This document shows, one piece after another, positions 52,193 through 61,689 of a DNA stretch of 64,000 nt. Made by a program: the position numbers and the translations under genes. Where the stretch lies: assembly GCA_029245345.1 (NCBI GenBank), contig JAQWPM010000012.1, positions 124,001-188,000 on the forward strand, given 5' to 3'. Position 1 is the first letter of the stretch. Every line of letters starts with the position of its first letter. The notes beneath the pieces were generated by a model. It ran no database searches and was not told the origin of the DNA. It saw nothing but the letters and a program-made list of their open reading frames with translations. This DNA comes from Longimicrobiales bacterium (GTDB taxonomy: Bacteria > Gemmatimonadota > Gemmatimonadetes > Longimicrobiales > Gaopeijiaceae).

Positions 52193-53464
52193 TCAGCTGG
52201 AGGTAGCGGTCCGGGCGAGGCGGTGCAGCCCGAACGCCACGCCCAGGTGAATCGGAAGGAAGAACGCGATCAGCATCCACGTCGATTGCGGGGTGGACGG
52301 CATGACTTGGGCGACCAATCCGACCAACGCGATCCCGGCTACGACCTTGCTCAGCAAGGCAGCCCGGACACCCGCCTTCGTCCGGCCCATGGCGGCGAAC
52401 GGCGCCAGGAACACGAGTCCAAGTGACACGGGGTTCAGGAGCAGTACGGTCTCGTTCCAGGTCATCGACCAGTGATCGGTCAGCAGCACCAGAACGAGCA
52501 CGAGACCAAAAATCCCGGCCAGTAAGCTCCAGGCCGCGGCCATCGTCCCGAACAGTGCGCTCAGAGGCTTCGACCCCGACGCTGCCTTGGTACCGGACCA
52601 AGCCAAGAGGCCACCAAGGCCGACCCCGACCAACAAAAAGCGGAGGAACCACGAGTCGGCCCGAGCGGGCTCTGGGGTCCGCGTTGACGACACAACCACC
52701 TCTTCACTAAGGACCAGCGGAATCACGTTCCCGTCCGCATCCGTCGTCGTCGCATCTCGGATCGCATCTCGGAGCACCATAGGGAGGAACATCTCCTCCC
52801 ACTGGAAGATCGGGACATCCCCCGGACTGCCGAGCAGAACGTCCATCCCCGTGAACACGATGGGATCGATCTGGGTGAGTCGACGCGTATGCGTGCGGTA
52901 GGTGAGGTCATTGTCCACAGTACCGATCTGTTCAAACAGTGAACCGCCCAACACTTCGTCGAGCAGGTCACGGATACGCGTCGAGCAGTTATCGCGGAAA
53001 TAGTCGTAGAAGTACTCCCGGTTCTCGGGGAGCGAGTTGACGTTGGCGAGGTCGCGGAGGCTCAGTTTCTGAGCGGAAGTCATCGCGAGTTCTTGCATGA
53101 TCACTTGGCGGTCCGTCTCCCGATACGAGTCGATCATCGGCTCGGTCTGGTACGGGGCCATCATGTACAGCATCTCGCCCTTGAGGAACCGCGGCACGAA
53201 GCCCGGTTGATTGAAGTCAAAGATGCCCCAGTTGTACGACGCGTCCCATCCGGTCTCCGTATCGAGCACACGAATCGCGTTGTGGCCGAAGCGTTCCCAG
53301 ACGGCATCCCCTGGCGCGGCAGTGATCAGCCACACGCGGAGTTGGGACCCCGGCTCCCGCGGCTGCACGGTGCCCTCGGCTGGTGGTCCCTCTGGCGCCG
53401 CTTGAGCAACGGCTCCTGGTGCCCCCACGGAGAGCATGAAAAGACTCAAGAGCACCCTCTTCAC
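52193..53464 (-). CDS. DUF4105 (Lnb N-terminal-like) periplasmic and membrane protein
   Basis: The 423-residue protein begins with GTG 53464, giving a clean signal peptide (RVLLSLFMLSVGAPGAVAQ); ATG 53491 is an alternative. The N-terminal half is the DUF4105 domain: LRVWLITAAPGDAVWERFGH with a conserved His, YNWGIFDFNQPGFVPRFLKG and YDYFRDNCSTRIRDLLDEVL with Cys and Ser in a papain-like NCST motif. The C-terminal third has about four membrane spans. It is likely a membrane-anchored hydrolase facing the periplasm; its substrate is unknown. Confidence 0.82.
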   Translation of the reverse strand: MKRVLLSLFMLSVGAPGAVAQAAPEGPPAEGTVQPREPGSQLRVWLITAAPGDAVWERFGHNAIRVLDTETGWDASYNWGIFDFNQPGFVPRFLKGEMLYMMAPYQTEPMIDSYRETDRQVIMQELAMTSAQKLSLRDLANVNSLPENREYFYDYFRDNCSTRIRDLLDEVLGGSLFEQIGTVDNDLTYRTHTRRLTQIDPIVFTGMDVLLGSPGDVPIFQWEEMFLPMVLRDAIRDATTTDADGNVIPLVLSEEVVVSSTRTPEPARADSWFLRFLLVGVGLGGLLAWSGTKAASGSKPLSALFGTMAAAWSLLAGIFGLVLVLVLLTDHWSMTWNETVLLLNPVSLGLVFLAPFAAMGRTKAGVRAALLSKVVAGIALVGLVAQVMPSTPQSTWMLIAFFLPIHLGVAFGLHRLARTATSS

Positions 53465-54019
53465 GAATCCGCCCTGGCCGATGCATCGCATGGAATTACT
53501 TAGCTCCTTCAAATTCGAACACTGGCTCTGGCTGGCCCGGTCCCAGCGGTTCAATGGGCACCTCCCCCGAGGCATGTGTACGTCGTCATAGTCGGGGAAA
53601 CACGAGGCTCCCTAACCTGGTTTCACATAGTGCTACGCATACAGTGCGATCATAGAACGGCGTAGCCGCGAGGCACAACCTGTCCTGCGGCTGCACTATT
53701 GATTGTCAGGTGAACGATCAGGGCTCACCACACGCCCCGACCTCTTTAGGTCAAAATCAGTTCTACAACCCTGGCACGTCGAACGGATCGTAGTGAGTTG
53801 CGAAGATCCGATCTCCGCCTGGCGCGATATCTCCAACTTCCTCAGGCAGAAGTAGATCATTATATCCGATTTGATCCGGCCCCCCACTCCGCCCAGCCTC
53901 CCCTGCGATTTCGGTGTCCATCCACACATGCCCCTGACCCATCCCACTATCCCTCGTGCAGCCAGGCAGCAGGCCCCATGTTTGCCCCCTTGGGCTCACC
54001 TAATTTGGCCAGGCAGCAT
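53465..54019. other. Intergenic region without a clear gene
   Basis: This 555-base stretch separates the DUF4105 gene and the amidase gene, divergent from each other. A minus-strand frame (53763-53999) ends GDRIFATHYDPFDVPGL but has no recognised domain or ribosome-binding site. The plus frame upstream of the amidase is open without homology. Promoters for both genes are expected here; no clear boxes were assigned. Confidence 0.4.
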
Positions 54020-55678
54020 ATGAAAACGATGACGCTCCCCTACCTACGACGGCTGACATTATTCGGCATGGTCGTCCTCGGGCTTGCCGCGTGTGAACCG
54101 GCGTTCGTCGTCGAAGAGACCACGATCGCCGACATCCACACGGCCATGGAAGACGGACGCATTACCGCGGAGGCCTTGGTGCAGGCTTACCTCGATCGCA
54201 TCGAGGCTTACGACAAGAACGGACCGTCGATCAACGCACTCATTACCGTCAACGACCAGGCGCTGGCGCGGGCACGTGAGTTGGACTCGATCTACGCCTC
54301 TTCCGGCTTCGTGGGATCTCTCCACGGGATCCCAGTCATCGTAAAGGACAACTACGACACGTACGATCTGCCGACCACGAACGGGATCCTGGCGCTCAAA
54401 CACTCGGTACCGCCAGACGACGCATACCAGGTGCGAATGATCCGTGAGGCCGGGGCAATCATTTTGGCTAAGGCCAACCTGGCCGAATTCGCGACCAGCG
54501 GGGCCTACACAGTGAGTTCGGTCCTGCCGGGGCACTCGCGAAATCCGTACGACACTCGCCGTGTGACTGCTGGCTCAAGCGGAGGGACAGCGGCAGCCGT
54601 AGCCGCAAATCTCGGGACCGTCGGCCTCGGCACTGACACGGGCAGCTCCATCCGGGGTCCTGCGTCACATCAGGCGCTCGTGGGCTTTCGGCTGACTCAA
54701 GGCCTGGCCAGCCGCGACGGCATAGCGCCGCTGAACTCGGCCCGTGACGTGGGAGGGCCCATCGCGCGAACCGTCGAAGACGCCGTCACGGTTCTGCAAG
54801 TGATCGCAGGGCACGACCCAGCCGATTCGATCACCGCATTGAGCGAGGGGAACATCCCAGACTCCTACGACGCGTTCCTGGACAGCGCGGGGCTGTCAGG
54901 GACACGGATCGGCGTGCTCCGCGACTTCTTCGAGGTAGCCGACGCAGAGGAGACCGGCCCGGAGCCGACACCCTTCGAACGCGACACGACCGAAGCGGAG
55001 CAGGAGGAGCAAGACGACGATCCGCCAGAGCCCCGCACGGTGCACCCGGAGATTCTCGGGCTCATCGAACAAGCGCTCTTGGACATGGAAGCCGCGGGTG
55101 CCGTCATCGTCGACTCCGTGGAGATCCCACATCTGGACAGCCTACGTCGAGCGATTCCGGGAATCGGACGGTGGCGCCACGACTTCGACACGTATATGGC
55201 GACGCGGCCGGAGTCTCCCGTGAAGACCATGAGGGACGTGCTCGACTCGGGAGACTTCTACCCGCCCCTTCGAGCCAGCCTGGCTCGCGCCGTCGAGCAG
55301 GAGGGCGCACCCGAGGAGGACGAGGAATGGGCAGAATACTGGACGGCCACCGAAGCGCTCCAAGCCGCGGTCATCGCAGCAATGGACGAGGCCGATATCG
55401 ATGTCCTCGTTTATCCGACCTACAACTATCCGCCTCGCCTGATCGGCGATCAGAACACGACGTACGGTGCCAACAGCGGGACGCTCTCGCCCCCGACCGG
55501 GTTCCCAGCGTTCAACGTTCCCATGGGCTTCTCATTCGGAACGCTTCCGGCTGGGCTGCAGCTGCTTGGGCGACCGTTCGGTGAACCTGCCCTGATCCGA
55601 ATCAGTTACGCGTACGAGCAGGCGACGAGGCACCGACGTCCCCCACCATCGACTCCCCCTCTGACCGGCACACGGTAG
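54020..55678 (+). CDS. Amidase-signature lipoprotein
   Basis: The 552-residue protein has a lipoprotein signal peptide (LTLFGMVVLGLAAC). The amidase-signature triad is present: Lys in LHGIPVIVKDNYDT, the cis-Ser in RRVTAGSSGGTAAAVAANLG and the nucleophile Ser in GLGTDTGSSIRGPASHQALV. It hydrolyses amides of carboxylic acids, perhaps peptide amides, outside the cytoplasm. A charged insertion (about 310-340) is rich in Glu. ATG 54020 gives the lipobox; the frame is open upstream without family features. Confidence 0.9.
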   Translation: MKTMTLPYLRRLTLFGMVVLGLAACEPAFVVEETTIADIHTAMEDGRITAEALVQAYLDRIEAYDKNGPSINALITVNDQALARARELDSIYASSGFVGSLHGIPVIVKDNYDTYDLPTTNGILALKHSVPPDDAYQVRMIREAGAIILAKANLAEFATSGAYTVSSVLPGHSRNPYDTRRVTAGSSGGTAAAVAANLGTVGLGTDTGSSIRGPASHQALVGFRLTQGLASRDGIAPLNSARDVGGPIARTVEDAVTVLQVIAGHDPADSITALSEGNIPDSYDAFLDSAGLSGTRIGVLRDFFEVADAEETGPEPTPFERDTTEAEQEEQDDDPPEPRTVHPEILGLIEQALLDMEAAGAVIVDSVEIPHLDSLRRAIPGIGRWRHDFDTYMATRPESPVKTMRDVLDSGDFYPPLRASLARAVEQEGAPEEDEEWAEYWTATEALQAAVIAAMDEADIDVLVYPTYNYPPRLIGDQNTTYGANSGTLSPPTGFPAFNVPMGFSFGTLPAGLQLLGRPFGEPALIRISYAYEQATRHRRPPPSTPPLTGTR

Positions 55679-55700
55679 TCCACGAAATCCGACAGACGTT

Positions 55701-56186
55701 ATGAACAGACTCAGGCTCGCATTCCTCTTAGCGGTGACATTGGCTCCACTGTCTCCTCAGTCGACGGATGCACAATCACTCGAGGCCACAGCGTTCATGG
55801 AGAGCTGCTTGGTGCAGGACCGCGGTGGAGTGCGGTCCAAAGAGATCTGGCTGGCCCCAGCCGGAGGGATCATGCTCGGCATGGCCCGCGTCGTTCGTAC
55901 AGGCCGACCTGCGTCGTGGGAATCAGGGCTCGTCCACATTGCAGACGGGACTCTCGTGCTTTCCGAGTCACCCTCTGGTCAGCCGACACCCGACTTCACT
56001 AGTGCAGAGGCGACGGCGCCGACTCTTCGATTTGAGAATCGCACACACAATGTTCCGCAAACCATCGAATATCGACCGGAAGGACCCGATGCGGGGCACG
56101 CCAGAGCGTTCAGGGCCTACCAAGATGTGGAACCCGCCTTCGTTGTTACTTTCGAACGCGCGGCCTGCCCCGGACTGAGTACCTGA
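55701..56186 (+). CDS. Secreted DUF6265-like protein
   Basis: The 161-residue protein has a signal peptide (LRLAFLLAVTLAPLSPQS). The mature part follows the DUF6265 pattern: EIWLAPAGGIMLGMARVVRT, ESGLVHIADGTLVLSESPSG, then LRFENRTHNVPQTIEYRPEG. The family is a small beta barrel of unknown role. It lies between the amidase and the spermidine-synthase-like gene and ends 1 base before the latter, so the three are likely co-transcribed. Confidence 0.75.
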   Translation: MNRLRLAFLLAVTLAPLSPQSTDAQSLEATAFMESCLVQDRGGVRSKEIWLAPAGGIMLGMARVVRTGRPASWESGLVHIADGTLVLSESPSGQPTPDFTSAEATAPTLRFENRTHNVPQTIEYRPEGPDAGHARAFRAYQDVEPAFVVTFERAACPGLST

Positions 56187-56187
56187 C

Positions 56188-56892
56188 ATGTGCGCACAGA
56201 ACCTAGAAGTCCTCGCCTACGAGAAGACCCCGTTGGGCGACCTGTGCCTGCGAAGGCGGGAACTCCTTTCGCGACCCGGTACGGTCATCACCGAGATCAC
56301 ACTCGATCTCCAGCTGCTGATGAGTAGCTACATCACCGTATCCGAGCGGGCCCTCTCCAACGAGGCGATCGAGCGGCATCCTGGGAACGAATTGTCCGTC
56401 CTCGTAGGCGGGCTGGGTCTAGGGTACACCGCCGCGGAGGCGCTGAAGTCGGACCGTGTCGACCGCGTCGCCGTTGTCGAGCTCTTCCCGGAGGTGGTCG
56501 GCTTCACACGGGACGGCCTGATCCCGTTGTCTGACGAGCTCAACTCTGACGAGCGCCTAAGCGTCCGCCAGGGAGATGTCTACGCGACCCTGCACGACGC
56601 CGCGACCGAGCACTGGGACCTAATCCTCATTGATGTGGACCATGCGCCCGACGACCACCTCGGAGCCGGCAACGAGTCGTTCTACACGCGTCCCGGGCTA
56701 CTCAGGGCGAAGCCTCACCTGGAGCCCGGAGGAATCCTCGCGGTGTGGTCGTATGCCGAGAGTTCACCCTTCGTGGACGCGCTGCGCGCCAGCTTCGACG
56801 TCGTGGAGGTCGTGCCGGTCACGTACGAGAACGACTTAGTGGCTGAAGAGCACACCGACTGGTTGTTCGTCGCGTGGGACAAGACGGACTAG
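56188..56892 (+). CDS. Spermidine-synthase-like methyltransferase-fold protein
   Basis: The 234-residue protein has the polyamine synthase/Rossmann core: LSVLVGGLGLGYTAAEALKS (nucleotide-binding Gly loop), VAVVELFPEVVGFTRDGLIP (acidic end of strand 2), VRQGDVYATL and DLILIDVDHAPDDHL (catalytic Asp region). It lacks the N-terminal domain of true spermidine synthases. It may transfer an aminopropyl or methyl group; the real substrate is unknown. It overlaps none but starts 1 base after the DUF6265 gene. Confidence 0.8.
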   Translation: MCAQNLEVLAYEKTPLGDLCLRRRELLSRPGTVITEITLDLQLLMSSYITVSERALSNEAIERHPGNELSVLVGGLGLGYTAAEALKSDRVDRVAVVELFPEVVGFTRDGLIPLSDELNSDERLSVRQGDVYATLHDAATEHWDLILIDVDHAPDDHLGAGNESFYTRPGLLRAKPHLEPGGILAVWSYAESSPFVDALRASFDVVEVVPVTYENDLVAEEHTDWLFVAWDKTD

Positions 56893-56905
56893 CCGCCCGG
56901 CCCCA

Positions 56906-59218
56906 CTATAGAATCAGCGTGTGCGTGTACTTCATGGTCAGCGTCCGCGCCGAAGTCCGGGGGAGCCGAGGCACACCCAACACGTTCCGCTCGATGTTCA
57001 GCCCCTCGTTCCAAACCAGCCAGAGGTCCTGGCCTTCGCGGAAGTTGTACCTGAGTCGTGCGTTGGTCGTGGCCTGTTCCGTGAGCGAGTTGTACTGGAC
57101 GAACATGTCGACTGATAGGTGCGTGTCGAGCGCCCCGCGTGCGGTGAGGCGCAGCAGATTCGAGTCGAAACTCTGACTCCGTTCGTCGAAACGGATCCGA
57201 TTCCAATCCCACCCAAAACGAAGGTCTACGTACCGGTTCACGGCCCAGCCTAGTCCCGTGTTCAGGCCGACCCTCGTCCCGTCGAAGAAATCTCCGGCAG
57301 TCGCTGTCACACTCGGCTGGATGGTCCAACCACGAGGAGACATGAATCGGACCGCACCCTCATGAGCCCAATAACTCCCAGCCGGGATATCCGCCTCGTC
57401 CGACAACACGAACGGCGTCGGCACGTCCTCATACGCGGAGTTGGTCGAGACTCGCAGCGTCGCCCCAGGCTTGGTCTCGAGTGTGAGGAACGGCTGGAAC
57501 TGACCGGTGTCCACGCGGTCGTCCACATTGCGCCACCAGACGTTGCTCTGAACCCCCATCCACACGCGCCGGAATTCCGACTCTTCGCCCGGGAACCACT
57601 GGTAGTTCCAGTCGCTCTGCCCGCGACTGAAGTTCTCGCGAGTTTCGAAACCGACTCCGGGGTCGTAAGACTCCCCCGACCAAACGAAGCTCTGTTTGTA
57701 GCTGAAGCCTTCGACGCGTCTACGGGTCCAATCCACCACGATCCGGCCTGCATCGAGTCCGGTAGCGGCAGCATCACTCAAAGCGTCTCCGCCCTGCATG
57801 GTCTGCAGCCATTTGAGCGTCACGAATTCGTCCCCGGCTATGCGGAACTGCCCGTCCACTCCATAGGTGACGTTGTATACGCCGGCTGTATTCACGCGGC
57901 TCGTCACCATGCCGCCCATGAAGGAATTCGGGTTGAACACGCTCCGGCGTACGCGGAGCACGCCGAAGTTCTCGGAGGCGAGCGCAGCGGTCTTCTGCGT
58001 CTGCATTTGGATCAGACCTACGTCCCAACTGCCGACCCGACCTACAAGTCGAGCCCCGCCGAGAATGCGAAGCGGTTGTCCGTCAGATAGACCGATGCGC
58101 CGAGAGTAAAAGAGTACCCCTTGGTCTGCCCCAGTCTCGAACGCGAAGATCCCGGCACGCTCTTGAAAGAACGGGCGCTTTTCATCGAAGAACAGCGAAA
58201 AGCGAGTCAGGTTCACCTGTTGCTGATCCGCCTCGACCGCGGCGAAATCTGTGTTGACGGTCAGATCGAGAGTCAGATTCGAAGTCGGCGTGACCTTCAA
58301 ATCACCGCCGAACTCGTAGCTCCGCTCCGTCGTCGCCAAGTAGGCGCTCCCACCCTCAGGCAGCGACGTGCTCATGACCGAGCCCCCGAGTACATAAGGT
58401 GCTAGATAGGCCGGGCTACTCGGTTCGACACCCTGCAGCCGCACATCCTGCCAAGCCGAAACTTGAGTATAGGGCCGGCTTCGGGGGATAGCCGGGAAGG
58501 TCCAGCGCGCCCCCGCCGCCGGCTCATAGGCATAAGCCATCAACCCCATGACGACTGAGCCGTCAGGCCCCTCTTCGAAACGAAGACTCGAAAAAGGGAT
58601 GCGCATCTCTCCCTCCCAGCCGTCCTCGGTGATGCGGGTCTTCATGTCCCAAAACGTGTTCCACGAAGAACCGCTCGGTCCGCCCGCTCTCCCCCCGCCA
58701 CCTTCCCGCTGACCGTCCCCTGTGATGCTCATGTCCATCTTGCCGCCCAACGGGAGTCCAACGAAACGGAGCGCGTTCTCGTTGTCGTTGAACGTGTCGA
58801 GTAGCAACCCGAAGCCGTCGTCACCGGACCAGCGGTCCCGGGTGACCGAAAAAGCGCGGATGTCGGAAGGATCCTCGTGATGGAAGCGCGCGGCGAGGAA
58901 GATGCCGTCGTCATCGTAGGCGAGGCGCAAGTCGATGCGCCGGTCGCTGCTTCCACGGAACGAGGGCTCGTACATGGTGAGCGCGAGCGGCTCGATACCG
59001 GCCCAGGCCGACTCATCGACCACTCCGTCCACGACGATCGGCCCAGAGAGACGCGGCAGGTCCAACACGCCCCTTGGCTCAGGCGCCTGGACCCCGGCCT
59101 CAAGCCCAATGACGGCAGGCAACGACTGTGCGCTGAGAAGTCCCCCTCCGACGAGGGCGGGCGACGACAAAACAGCTACCGAGAATCCGACAGCCGTGAG
59201 GAGATTTCGTGAATGCAT
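56906..59218 (-). CDS. DUF5916 protein: CBM9-like domain plus outer-membrane barrel
   Basis: The 770-residue protein has a signal peptide (LLTAVGFSVAVLSSPALVG). The N-terminal third is CBM9-like: RLSGPIVVDGVVDESAWAGI, EPSFRGSSDRRIDLRLAYDD, FLAARFHHEDPSDIRAF and DGFGLLLDTFNDNENALRF. The remainder is the DUF5916 beta barrel (LTLDLTVNTDFAAVEADQQQ, FSLFFDEKRPFFQERAGIFA, DLRFGWDWNRIRF). Such proteins are thought to sit in the outer membrane, but the role is unknown. A Gly-rich insertion (REGGGGRAGGPSG) occurs near residue 190. Confidence 0.9.
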   Translation of the reverse strand: MHSRNLLTAVGFSVAVLSSPALVGGGLLSAQSLPAVIGLEAGVQAPEPRGVLDLPRLSGPIVVDGVVDESAWAGIEPLALTMYEPSFRGSSDRRIDLRLAYDDDGIFLAARFHHEDPSDIRAFSVTRDRWSGDDGFGLLLDTFNDNENALRFVGLPLGGKMDMSITGDGQREGGGGRAGGPSGSSWNTFWDMKTRITEDGWEGEMRIPFSSLRFEEGPDGSVVMGLMAYAYEPAAGARWTFPAIPRSRPYTQVSAWQDVRLQGVEPSSPAYLAPYVLGGSVMSTSLPEGGSAYLATTERSYEFGGDLKVTPTSNLTLDLTVNTDFAAVEADQQQVNLTRFSLFFDEKRPFFQERAGIFAFETGADQGVLFYSRRIGLSDGQPLRILGGARLVGRVGSWDVGLIQMQTQKTAALASENFGVLRVRRSVFNPNSFMGGMVTSRVNTAGVYNVTYGVDGQFRIAGDEFVTLKWLQTMQGGDALSDAAATGLDAGRIVVDWTRRRVEGFSYKQSFVWSGESYDPGVGFETRENFSRGQSDWNYQWFPGEESEFRRVWMGVQSNVWWRNVDDRVDTGQFQPFLTLETKPGATLRVSTNSAYEDVPTPFVLSDEADIPAGSYWAHEGAVRFMSPRGWTIQPSVTATAGDFFDGTRVGLNTGLGWAVNRYVDLRFGWDWNRIRFDERSQSFDSNLLRLTARGALDTHLSVDMFVQYNSLTEQATTNARLRYNFREGQDLWLVWNEGLNIERNVLGVPRLPRTSARTLTMKYTHTLIL

Positions 59219-59324
59219 GTGAAGGTGATGACAGTCGTTGAGGGGACCTAAAACCACCGGCCGGGACACACTGCGGACACACAAGCCAACAATAGCGTTA
59301 TCCCGCAAGGGATTCCGGCCGTCC

Positions 59325-60434
59325 CTACACGTTGAAGCGGAAGAGCATGATGTCGCCGTCCACCACGGTGTAGCCCTTCCCTTCTGACCGAAGCACACCG
59401 GTGTCGCGCGCGGCCTTCCACGACCCCACCGTCTCGAACTCGTTCACGTGGATCGTCTCCGCGCGAATGAAGCCACGCTCGAAATCCGAGTGGATGGTCC
59501 CGGCCGCCTGAGGTGCGCTGCTGCCCGTGCGGACGGTCCAAGCACGGCTCTCCTGCTCACCCGTGGTGAAGAAGGTGAGGAGCCCAAGCAGTTCGTATGC
59601 CGCTCGGATCAGGGAGGTCAGTCCAGACTCCACGACCCCGATGTCCTCCAAGAACATCTGCCGGTCCTCGGGCTCCATCTCAGACAGCTCGGATTCAAGC
59701 GTGCTGCAGACCGTCACAACCGCCTCTTCCAAACCCTCCGCGACGTCCTTGGCCACGGCTTCGCGCAACGCACGAGTCCAGTCGTTTTCTGCCTCGGGCA
59801 AGTCGCCCTCGGCGACGTTGGCCACGTAAAGAACCGGCTTAGCCGTCAGGAGTTGGAAGCCCTTCAAAATGAGCGCGTCTTCCGGGCTCAAACGGAGAGA
59901 CCGCACCGGCTTCCCTGCGGAAAGTGCATCGAGGGCCGCATCGAGAACGACCTTCTCCCTTATCGCCTCCTTTTCACCCGATTTCGCCTTCTTTTCGACC
60001 TTCTCGAGCCGACGCTGCACGGTATCGAGATCGGACAAGGCCAGCTCCGTCTCTACGATCTCACGATCCGTGACCGGGTTCACGTCGCCAAGCACATGGG
60101 TGACGTCAGGGTCATCGAAGCAGCGCAACACATGGGCGATAGCGTCCACCTCACGAATGTTGCCGAGAAACTTGTTGCCGAGGCCTTCGCCTTCAGAGGC
60201 ACCTTCGACCAAGCCCGCGATATCCACGAACTGGATGACGGTTGGAACGCGACGCTTCGAGCCACCGATGTCGTGGATCGAATCGAGCCGAATGTCCGGG
60301 ACCTCGACGGTGCCAATGTTCGGATCGACCGTACAGAACGGGTAGTTCTCGGAGGGCGCACCGGCAGCGGTGAGCGCGTTGAAGAGCGACGACTTCCCAA
60401 CGTTCGGGAGGCCTACAATTCCAACCTTGAGCAT
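59325..60434 (-). CDS. ychF: Ribosome-binding ATPase YchF (Obg-like)
   Basis: The 369-residue protein starts MLKVGIVGLPNVGKSSLFNA, with the P-loop, then NYPFCTVDPNIGTVEVPD (switch I), FVDIAGLVEGASEGEGLGNK (switch II), and the ATP-selective NVAE-type motif in VLYVANVAEGDLP. The C-terminal TGS domain ends GKGYTVVDGDIMLFRFNV. YchF is a conserved ATPase associated with ribosomes and oxidative stress regulation. ATG 60434 is the family start; the open frame upstream has no homology. Confidence 0.96.
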   Translation of the reverse strand: MLKVGIVGLPNVGKSSLFNALTAAGAPSENYPFCTVDPNIGTVEVPDIRLDSIHDIGGSKRRVPTVIQFVDIAGLVEGASEGEGLGNKFLGNIREVDAIAHVLRCFDDPDVTHVLGDVNPVTDREIVETELALSDLDTVQRRLEKVEKKAKSGEKEAIREKVVLDAALDALSAGKPVRSLRLSPEDALILKGFQLLTAKPVLYVANVAEGDLPEAENDWTRALREAVAKDVAEGLEEAVVTVCSTLESELSEMEPEDRQMFLEDIGVVESGLTSLIRAAYELLGLLTFFTTGEQESRAWTVRTGSSAPQAAGTIHSDFERGFIRAETIHVNEFETVGSWKAARDTGVLRSEGKGYTVVDGDIMLFRFNV

Positions 60435-60531
60435 TCTACGGAGGGGTGAGGATCTATGAGTGCGGCAGAGGTCGACTTTCTGCGAAAGAAGGAGGCTAGT
60501 AAGAAGCGGGGTGGTCACCAATGGGACCGAC

Positions 60532-61689
60532 CTACCTCCAGTTGGGCCCAGAGCCTCCGTATCCGGTGAGCTCCACATATCCACGGCCCGCAACAGCTCC
60601 TGTGGGACCCGACCCCGTGACACGCACGGCACCTTCCCAATAACGAAAGGCCAAACGCAGCTCCTGGTCCTCCAAGAAGGGTTCTACTTCCAACTCGAGT
60701 TGCTCTTCCGGGATTCTGACGATCCACCTGGAAGGGTATTCAGCCTTCCCATCTGGGGCCTTCCAGGAGGAAAGCTCCTCGACTTGGATGTCCGTCCCCC
60801 AGGCAAGCCGAGTCGTCCGTGCGTCCGCATGAATGAGGACACCTTCGCTCTCCGCAGCTGCAGATCCGTCCGCGCGTCGAATGCGAAACACCATGAGCTC
60901 GCGTCCATCATCTAACTGAAGCGAGAACCAATCCCACCCAACCTGTGAGTCGCCGAGCAACGACGTGCTCCACTCGCGGTCGAGCCACGACTCTCCAACC
61001 ACGTCGAATTTCTCGGAGCCGACCCGAACGGAGCCGGTCGTGGGCATTCGGGGGAGGGAGTAGTAATACGACGCGTTCCCCGGCTCAGGGCCCTTCTGGC
61101 TCAACCCTCTATCGCCATTGAGGACGATGCCCTTGCCCTCCGAGAGCACGAGGTCGATGGCTATCGAGTCGTCCTCCGCGACCAGGGTGAATGGGAAGCC
61201 ATCCCCGGATCCGGAGCCGTCCAAAGCCCAGCCCTCGAGCCACACCTTCAACGGCTCGGCCCGCGCTCCTGCAAGCCCAGCCGCACCCCGAGCGAACCGC
61301 TCCCGAGCGACGAAGCCCGACCCATCGATATCTGAAATCGCGAAGTGTCCCATGTACGCCTGTTTCGTCGCCCAGGCAGACGGGGAGTCGACAGCTCCGG
61401 GGGCCAACGCGCTTCGGAAGAGCGTGAACTGGTATCCGAAACGCCTACCGGCCTCTGACTCCAGATGGCCCGTCGCGTACCACCATTCGGTGCGGAATTC
61501 TGGGTGGGGCCCGTGGTCACCCGGGAACACGAAAGTCCTGACCTCCGTGGCGCGGGCGTATCCAGCGGTGTCAGCGCCCCCCAACGTGGCGGCAAGCGTG
61601 AGCCCGGTATCACCGTCATCGGGTGGTCGCACACAGGATACCACGCTTAGCAACGCACTCCCGATCAGCAGCGACCTAAACACCGTCAT
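60532..61689 (-). CDS. AttH/CrtC-like lipocalin lipoprotein
   Basis: The 385-residue protein has a lipoprotein signal (RSLLIGSALLSVVSC). It fits the AttH/carotenoid 1,2-hydratase fold: FPGDHGPHPEFRTEWWYATG, RFGYQFTLFRSALAPG, SYYYSLPRMPTTGSVRVGSE and ESWLDREWSTSLLGDSQVGW, with DWFSLQLDDGRELMVFRIRR. It probably binds or modifies a hydrophobic ligand at the membrane face. ATG 61689 overlaps the stop of the permease gene by 4 bases. The combination resembles AttEFGH-type ABC loci. Confidence 0.85.
   Translation of the reverse strand: MTVFRSLLIGSALLSVVSCVRPPDDGDTGLTLAATLGGADTAGYARATEVRTFVFPGDHGPHPEFRTEWWYATGHLESEAGRRFGYQFTLFRSALAPGAVDSPSAWATKQAYMGHFAISDIDGSGFVARERFARGAAGLAGARAEPLKVWLEGWALDGSGSGDGFPFTLVAEDDSIAIDLVLSEGKGIVLNGDRGLSQKGPEPGNASYYYSLPRMPTTGSVRVGSEKFDVVGESWLDREWSTSLLGDSQVGWDWFSLQLDDGRELMVFRIRRADGSAAAESEGVLIHADARTTRLAWGTDIQVEELSSWKAPDGKAEYPSRWIVRIPEEQLELEVEPFLEDQELRLAFRYWEGAVRVTGSGPTGAVAGRGYVELTGYGGSGPNWR

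Noticed and set aside
53763-53999. Minus-strand 78-residue frame between the DUF4105 and amidase genes
   Set aside because: No ribosome-binding site, no recognised domain, and low-complexity start; retained only as a note in the intergenic entry.
59448-60449. 333-residue open frame opposite ychF
   Set aside because: Shadow of the highly conserved ychF sequence; no domain found.
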